Positions 58,787 through 64,000 of a stretch of DNA of 64,000 bases are shown here, piece by piece (position 1 is the stretch's first letter; each line of letters starts with the position of its first letter). The stretch spans positions 1,240,001 to 1,304,000 of the forward strand of contig NZ_CP175563.1 of NCBI RefSeq assembly GCF_046097065.1, written 5' to 3'. The position numbers and the translations under genes were made by a program. The notes under the pieces were generated by a model. It made no database searches. It saw only the letters and a program-made list of their open reading frames with translations, and was not told the origin of the DNA. Origin of the DNA: Syntrophus buswellii (GTDB taxonomy: Bacteria > Desulfobacterota > Syntrophia > Syntrophales > Syntrophaceae).

Positions 58787-59980
58787 ATGTTTCTAAGCGG
58801 GTTTGTACATCGGGGAGAGCTGTTTCAGATTGCCGAACGGTGGTTCCGGGAAAAGCTGGAACCCAGCGATGCCCGGCGCCTCACGGAAATCCTCATTGCC
58901 GACGGGTTCATCCTGGGCGAGACGCTGCAGGACCTTACCCGCTTTCTCGTTCACGAGCTTCATCCGCAGCCTGCAGCCTGCACGGGACATCCCATTTCTT
59001 TCAAGGGGCAGCTCCGAAACGCCCTCCTCAGCTTCCAGGGGGACCTCTCCCCGCGTGTCCGTGAGCTGCTTTCGACATATCAGCGGAATCCGGATTTTTT
59101 CTACCGGGATGCCCCCATAAACGGCGTCATGTATTTAGGCGACGCGGGAGAGCTTCTTGCCGCCTGTCGCATCAAGCGCCCCCGCCGCGTGGCGGAGAAG
59201 GCCAATCGCAGAATCGCGTCATGGCTTTTCAGCATCGTGCAGTCCGAAGCCGAGAAACTGGCGGGGGAGCGGGCCAGCCGGATGGGGGTTCCCCTCAGCC
59301 TGCTGCTGACTCCTGAAGAGGAAATGGTGGAGGAATTCGCCCAGGCTGAAGAGATCATCTCTCGAAAGTTCATCTCCGGAGAAATTTCCTTCGACCCGGA
59401 GTTCCTCACCATCCATGATGTCGGCGGCATCAAGATGGTCGGGACGCCGGAAGAGCTGCTGATGATCGAGGAGTCTCTTTCGAAGCGCCGGAATTGCCGG
59501 ATCGTTGAAAGGGAATCCCTTCAGGGCCTTTACAACGCCGTCAATCTGATCGTGGAGATTCCCTGGAATCGGGAAGAGGTCTGCAGGCGCTACGAAAAGA
59601 AACGCTGGTGGGAGCACGTCGGAAACCGCGGGCTTTCGGAGGCTTACCTGAGGCGCGGTCTGGCAAACCTGCTCGGGAATGCCGAAGATTCCATCAAGAT
59701 CGAAGTCATCTTGACCACCTTCCCCGACCTGGTTGAATCGGAACTGGGAAATTCCATCCACGAAAAGCGGATCATCACCCAGCGGGACAATAAGGATTAC
59801 AAGGGGAATATCCCCCTCAACATCGAATTCCTGGTGGAGTATCTCTTTGCCGTGGGGTTCAGCCCTCGAATCGAGGTGGATTCCATTCCCATTCATCTCT
59901 GGGGCCGTTATCTCCCCGACACCCTTTTTTCCCACATCCGCAGGCTACACAATATGCCTCCCCAGGACCTGTTTTACTGA
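58787..59980 (+). CDS. Unknown protein with RelA/SpoT-synthetase-like motifs
   Basis: From the ATG at 58787, preceded by GGAGG-type sequence, the protein has 397 residues. I do not recognise a defined family. Residues 1-200 are mostly helical. From about 210 on the order of motifs recalls a ppGpp synthetase domain: HDVGGIKMV (210-218; compare D-x-x-G-x-R), LYNAVNLIVEIP (248-259; compare GYRSLHLVV), IKIEVILTTFPDLVE (303-317; compare vEiQiRT) and a following helix with His324. The resemblance is distant and the catalytic residues are not certain. It lies between two hybrid kinases and its last 7 bases overlap the convergent kinase gene. Confidence 0.7.
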   Translation: MFLSGFVHRGELFQIAERWFREKLEPSDARRLTEILIADGFILGETLQDLTRFLVHELHPQPAACTGHPISFKGQLRNALLSFQGDLSPRVRELLSTYQRNPDFFYRDAPINGVMYLGDAGELLAACRIKRPRRVAEKANRRIASWLFSIVQSEAEKLAGERASRMGVPLSLLLTPEEEMVEEFAQAEEIISRKFISGEISFDPEFLTIHDVGGIKMVGTPEELLMIEESLSKRRNCRIVERESLQGLYNAVNLIVEIPWNREEVCRRYEKKRWWEHVGNRGLSEAYLRRGLANLLGNAEDSIKIEVILTTFPDLVESELGNSIHEKRIITQRDNKDYKGNIPLNIEFLVEYLFAVGFSPRIEVDSIPIHLWGRYLPDTLFSHIRRLHNMPPQDLFY

Positions 59981-62900
59981 GACCGGTCCCTGGGCGGGGG
60001 GATGTCCTCAACCGGGAAGTTCTCGCTCTCCCCATCGGCGGCCTTCTGCGCTTCCTGGTCCCTCGGCGCAGCCGGAGCCGCGTCTGTGACGCGGCTCCGG
60101 CAGGGCGCGTCCAGGACCTCCCGGATCTTCCTGGAGAGGCCTTCGATGTTGAACGGCTTCTGGATAAATCCGCCGCACCCCCGGTCCATGATCGACTGCG
60201 CCTGACCATCGAGGCTGTAGCCGCTGCTGAGCATGACTTTTGCCTCAGGGTTCAGTTCCCGGATGCGGTCGAAGGTTTCTCCCCCTGACAGTTCAGGCAT
60301 GATCATATCGAGAATGACCAGGCCGATGTCGTTTTTCTTTTTCCGGTAAAAGGCGATGGCCTCCTGCCCGCTTGTCGCCTCATGGACCGTATATCCCAGA
60401 AATTCGAGCATGGCTTTGCTCACGGCAAGGATGGTGGGCTCATCATCGACCAGAAGGACCACTTCGCTGCCTCTGAGGGTATGCGATTCAGGCGGCTTCT
60501 CTTCGAGGACTTTTTTATCCGATGCGGGGAGATAGAGGGTGAAGGCCGCACCGCGCCCCGGTTCACTGTCAACAAAAATGAAGCCGCCATGTCCCTTGAC
60601 AATCCCGTAAACCATGGCCAGCCCCAATCCGGATCCCCTTCCCATCTTCTTCGTGGTGAAGAAGGGGTCAAAGATCCGTTTGCTTGTCTCTTCGTCCATG
60701 CCGATTCCCGTGTCGGCCACACGGATCATGACGTAATGACCCAAAGGCATGGCGTGAGGCATCATGTCATCCTTGCCGATGGTCACGTTCCTTGTTTCGA
60801 GGAGGAGTTGTCCCCCGGCGGGCATGGCATGCCAGGCGTTGACGTAGAGATTCAGGAGGGCCTGTTCGATCTGGCCGCGGTCAACCTCGACGGTCCAGAG
60901 GTTCTTGTCGAATTTTCTGGTGATGGTGAGCTCCTTCCTCGTTCGGCCGAACAGGGAAGAGCTCTTCTTGATGAGCTTGTTGATGTCGACGGGCTGTATC
61001 TCATACCGGCCGCCCCGGGCGAAGCCCAGGAGCTGCCGGGTAAGGCCGGAGGCGCTTTGAACCTGTTCATCGATGTGCTTTAAATATTCGTGATGGGGGT
61101 GGTGCGGATCGATCTCCTGAAGAAGCAGGGAAACGTATCCCTCGATCCCCATGAGGATGTTGTTGAAATCGTGAGCGACGCCGCCGGCCAGAGTGCCGAT
61201 CGCCTCCATCTTCTGTGCCTGGATCAGTTGAGATTCCAGGCGTCTCTTGTCGGTGATGTCGCGCATGCTGACGATGGCCCCGGTGACGTCTCCCCTTTCG
61301 TTGCGAAGAAGACTCGCCTTGCCCCGCATCAGCCGGCTCGGCCTGCGCACGAAGGGCATCTCTGCTTCAACATAGACGGTATCGCCATCCTTTTTGATGA
61401 AGGAATATTTCCCGGCAATTGCGTCATCCCACGAAAGGAGCAGGTCGATGGAGATCGGGCGCCGCTCGCCGTAGAGGGGGATGGCGTATTCATAGTTTCC
61501 CCGGCCGACCATTTCTTCCGCGGAAAAGCCGGTCAGCTCTTCGAGCGCCCTGTTCCAGGATATGACTTTCCCGTCAAGGTCGATCGCAAAGGTGGCGTCG
61601 GGAAGAAACTCGATGATGTTGGCAAGGCGGCTTTCAGAGGATTTCAGCGCTTCTTCCGATTTTTTCCGCTCGATGAGCCGCCACATACCCTCCATGAGCA
61701 GGGTGAGCTGCTGGACATCCGTTTCATGGTAGTCGTCCCTTTTGTTTCCTACCCCGGCGACCAGCACGATGCGGGATTCAACGAACACGGGAATGTTCAT
61801 GTGCCGGATCACCTCGACGTGACCGGCGGGGCAGCCTTTTTTCCAGGGGTTGGGCGACGCGTAATCGTTTGTAACGATCGGTTTCCTCTGCCGCACGGCT
61901 TCCCCCCAGAGGCCGGTGGCGATCACGGGATAGTGGATGGGCTTCTGTTCTGTAGCACATTGAGCCATGGCGGATCGGGACCAGGAGTGCATCGTCAGGA
62001 TGCTTTCGTCCTCATTCAAAAAGGCCAGGTAGCCGATGGTGCTCCTCGTCAGTTCGACGGCTTTTTCCAGGGCGAAATCCGTTATTTCGTGGATGGAGGC
62101 GCTTGTCATTGAATTCAGCTGCAGCAGCGCCTCCGTTCGTTCGGCATTGAGCTTCATGGCCTCGTCGGCCCGCTTGAGGGCCGTAATGTCCGTGGAGATG
62201 CCGCACAGGCCGTAGATGCTTCCGCTGCCGTCCCTGAGGGGGATCTTCACCGTCCAGTATGTCCGCGGCGCCTGATCCGCCGAAGCAAGATCAACCTCTT
62301 CGCGGGTAACGGTTTCTCCATGCTCGATGACGCGGCGGTCGCTTCTCCTGATTTCTTCGACGGAGGCGGCTGAGAAAAAGCTGGTGTCGTCTTTCCCGAT
62401 GATTTCCTGTTCGCTGGAGCCGAAGAGCCGGCCCACCATGCTGTTGACATAGGTATAGCGAGACCCTCTGTCTTTGAGAAAGATATAGGCGCCGACATTG
62501 TTCAGGATCGTATTCCGGAGCTCCTCGCTGTTCTGGAGCGCTTCTTCTGTCCGTTTATGATCGGTGGTGTCGCGGACGATGCCGGCGACCCCGACCACCT
62601 CGCCAGCCACAAAGAGGGGAAATTTATGGGTTTCATAGAATCTTTCCCCTACCGGCTCCACGTTGACCACGAGCGCCCGGCTGCGAACAGCCCGTTGATC
62701 ACTCTCCCGGCAGGCGCGGGCCGCCTCACCGGGCATGAGTTCGAAGTCGGTCCTGCCCAGGATCTCCTCCTCCCCGCGGCCGAAGAATCGGGCATTGGCG
62801 GTATTGACAAGGAGGTAACGGTACTGAAGGTCTTTCAGAAAGAACAAATCCGGCGCGGTGTCGATGAGGAGCCGCAACTGCTGCAGAGAGAATCGCAAGG

Positions 62901-63012
62901 AGTCCTCTTCCCGCTTTCGCAGGGCGGCGGATTGTTCAAGCTCCCGGATCCTCTCCTGCAGGGCGGCGATTTCTTGAAGAAGATCACGGCTCGTTTCCGA
63001 AAGTTCGCTCAT
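59974..63012 (-). CDS. Hybrid sensor histidine kinase: PAS, PAS, GAF, PAS, HisKA, HATPase, receiver
   Basis: The ATG at 63012 follows GGGAAG and gives 1012 residues. A coiled coil (about 5-45) leads to two PAS domains (about 45-165 and 170-290), a GAF domain (about 300-455; ELTRSTIGYLAFLNEDESIL, GLWGEAVRQRKPIV, PVFVESRIVLVAGVGNK), a PAS of the PLYGERRP type, HisKA with GGVAHDFNNILMGIEGY (about 615), HATPase with GSGLGLAMVYGIV, and a receiver with LVILDMIMPELSGG (about 900). The proline-rich tail after the receiver is unusual. It seems soluble and self-contained as a phosphorelay. Confidence 0.93.
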   Translation of the reverse strand: MSELSETSRDLLQEIAALQERIRELEQSAALRKREEDSLRFSLQQLRLLIDTAPDLFFLKDLQYRYLLVNTANARFFGRGEEEILGRTDFELMPGEAARACRESDQRAVRSRALVVNVEPVGERFYETHKFPLFVAGEVVGVAGIVRDTTDHKRTEEALQNSEELRNTILNNVGAYIFLKDRGSRYTYVNSMVGRLFGSSEQEIIGKDDTSFFSAASVEEIRRSDRRVIEHGETVTREEVDLASADQAPRTYWTVKIPLRDGSGSIYGLCGISTDITALKRADEAMKLNAERTEALLQLNSMTSASIHEITDFALEKAVELTRSTIGYLAFLNEDESILTMHSWSRSAMAQCATEQKPIHYPVIATGLWGEAVRQRKPIVTNDYASPNPWKKGCPAGHVEVIRHMNIPVFVESRIVLVAGVGNKRDDYHETDVQQLTLLMEGMWRLIERKKSEEALKSSESRLANIIEFLPDATFAIDLDGKVISWNRALEELTGFSAEEMVGRGNYEYAIPLYGERRPISIDLLLSWDDAIAGKYSFIKKDGDTVYVEAEMPFVRRPSRLMRGKASLLRNERGDVTGAIVSMRDITDKRRLESQLIQAQKMEAIGTLAGGVAHDFNNILMGIEGYVSLLLQEIDPHHPHHEYLKHIDEQVQSASGLTRQLLGFARGGRYEIQPVDINKLIKKSSSLFGRTRKELTITRKFDKNLWTVEVDRGQIEQALLNLYVNAWHAMPAGGQLLLETRNVTIGKDDMMPHAMPLGHYVMIRVADTGIGMDEETSKRIFDPFFTTKKMGRGSGLGLAMVYGIVKGHGGFIFVDSEPGRGAAFTLYLPASDKKVLEEKPPESHTLRGSEVVLLVDDEPTILAVSKAMLEFLGYTVHEATSGQEAIAFYRKKKNDIGLVILDMIMPELSGGETFDRIRELNPEAKVMLSSGYSLDGQAQSIMDRGCGGFIQKPFNIEGLSRKIREVLDAPCRSRVTDAAPAAPRDQEAQKAADGESENFPVEDIPPPRDRSQ

Positions 63013-63304
63013 GGACTTCCCGCGTGTTAGGCTGAAAGGATAGTGACGTATTAACATTTATTTAATACAGATTAACGTGTTTATCGATTCATGTCAACCG
63101 GGCATCCGGCGGGTACCTGTGATTGACGTGCGCCGTTGAAAAAGAATCCCTCCGGGCAGCCCGGGCTTGAGATTTTAATGCGGATCTGTCGACGGCTGAA
63201 GGCGGGATGGGGATGGAAAGGAGAATCTTGGAATGCCGTTGCGGAATACCTGGAAGTCCGTGGGATCGCGTGGAGTCGGCCCGGCGGGCCGTTCCGCATC
63301 GGTT

Positions 63305-64000
63305 TTACAGCAGATCGGCAGCATCCCGGATGCGCCGCGCCTCCTCGATGAGGGAACCAATCCGGGATGTTTTTTCGTCGAGGCGCGACAACGGCTCTTT
63401 GAGGTCGTATTGAATTTCAAGGAAAAGCCGCTCGAACATGGAAGAGATCTCTCGATCCAGGCGCTCCCGGAACTCATTTCGTGATGTCGTCATCTTTTCC
63501 GAGAATTCATTCATGAGCGCCGAACGCTTCCAGAGCAGTGTTGCGGCGACCAGGCCGGTCCCTAAAGCGGTCAGGATACCGCCGGTTATGTCAAAGGCGA
63601 TGAGGTGCGTTGCCATGGCGATGACAGCGCCAATGGCCGCAATCCCCCCGCCGGTCAGCGTGAGTTTGCCGAGTTCGGAGCCCTGAACGCCTTTTTCGGT
63701 GACGATGTCTGAGATGCGGAGGTCCTGGAGCTGGTGCCGAAGCCGTTCGAGGATCTCCATGCGGTCCGCGGCGGCGGGATATCCGGCCTTTTGTTGCCCC
63801 TCCCGCCGGTGCTCGATGGCCGTGGTCAGATCATCGAGCATGGTTTTCATCTCATCGGAGAGGTCCTTTGAAATGCGGGAGGACTCGGCCTCAATCTCTT
63901 TTTCAGCCGTTCGCTCGAACGTTTCGCGGGTTTCGTTGATCCATGTTTTTACATCCTTATCGCGAAGGAAGGGAATGGAGCGGCGCAGGATCGTCCCGAT
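63305..64000 (-). CDS. Dynamin-like membrane protein, C-terminal part
   Basis: The frame stays open to the last base, so the gene continues beyond the window and only the last 231 residues are seen. They comprise a helical stretch, EKEIEAESSRISKDLSDEMK, a membrane hairpin with two hydrophobic segments (GGGIAAIGAVIAMATHLIAF and GGILTALGTGLVAATLLW), and a helical tail (RNEFRERLDREISSMFERLF). This pattern matches the stalk and paddle region of bacterial dynamin-family GTPases. The GTPase domain would be upstream and cannot be seen, so the assignment is provisional. Confidence 0.6.
   Translation of the reverse strand: MGTILRRSIPFLRDKDVKTWINETRETFERTAEKEIEAESSRISKDLSDEMKTMLDDLTTAIEHRREGQQKAGYPAAADRMEILERLRHQLQDLRISDIVTEKGVQGSELGKLTLTGGGIAAIGAVIAMATHLIAFDITGGILTALGTGLVAATLLWKRSALMNEFSEKMTTSRNEFRERLDREISSMFERLFLEIQYDLKEPLSRLDEKTSRIGSLIEEARRIRDAADLL

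Overview
The window reads as a moderately GC-rich chromosomal segment of an anaerobic bacterium of the former Deltaproteobacteria (Desulfobacterota), most like the Syntrophales. Support: an ATP-dependent benzoyl-CoA-reductase/2-hydroxyacyl-CoA-dehydratase-like gene set, a PEP-CTERM-type secreted protein, large PAS-rich hybrid kinases, and a TrpB2-type tryptophan synthase beta chain. No rRNA, tRNA, CRISPR array, insertion sequence or phage gene was found. The organism assignment is an inference from gene content.

Layout. 1-1.2 kb: tail of an L,D-transpeptidase and a LamG/PEP-CTERM surface protein, converging on a shared terminator. 1.7-6.1 kb (minus strand): a four-gene operon with two ASKHA activator ATPases and two reductase/dehydratase subunits. 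6.6-9.8 kb: a sirtuin, an orphan NarL-type regulator, a Nudix hydrolase and an HDAC-family deacetylase. 9.8-14.5 kb (minus): the conserved rpmH-rnpA-yidD-yidC-khpB-mnmE cluster. 14.7-18.7 kb: a TolC-like protein and a Ca2+-type P-ATPase. 18.7-24.4 kb (minus): a tight operon of a PatZ-like acyltransferase, a TraB/GumN protein, an unknown exported protein and an amidohydrolase. 24.5-26.7 kb: uvrB. 26.8-32.5 kb (minus): chemoreceptor, oligopeptide-binding lipoprotein and a PAS-LuxR regulator. 33.5-39.6 kb: a GH13 enzyme, M29 aminopeptidase, pyrimidine-dimer glycosylase-like protein, a small exported protein and a Prc protease. 40-44 kb: gmhA-grpE-dnaK, a strong terminator, surE. 44-51 kb: universal stress protein, methyltransferase, adenine deaminase, a GpsA-like dehydrogenase and trpB2. 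51-64 kb: a small cysteine-rich protein, rarA, three hybrid histidine kinases around an unknown gene with RelA/SpoT-like motifs, and the 3' part of a dynamin-like membrane protein.

The strongest new observation is upstream of trpB2. A 22-codon leader frame with three consecutive Trp codons is followed by a relay of mutually exclusive pairings that ends in a perfect intrinsic terminator 70 bases before the gene, a classical ribosome-dependent attenuator on a stand-alone trpB2. Other points of interest are the complete class-I-type reductase set with an atypical activator subunit, a PatZ-like enzyme whose ligase histidine is replaced by serine and which lies within 18 kb of two deacylase genes, and the RelA/SpoT-like orphan between the hybrid kinases.

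Start codons were chosen from ribosome-binding sites and family alignment from memory; no database search was possible.
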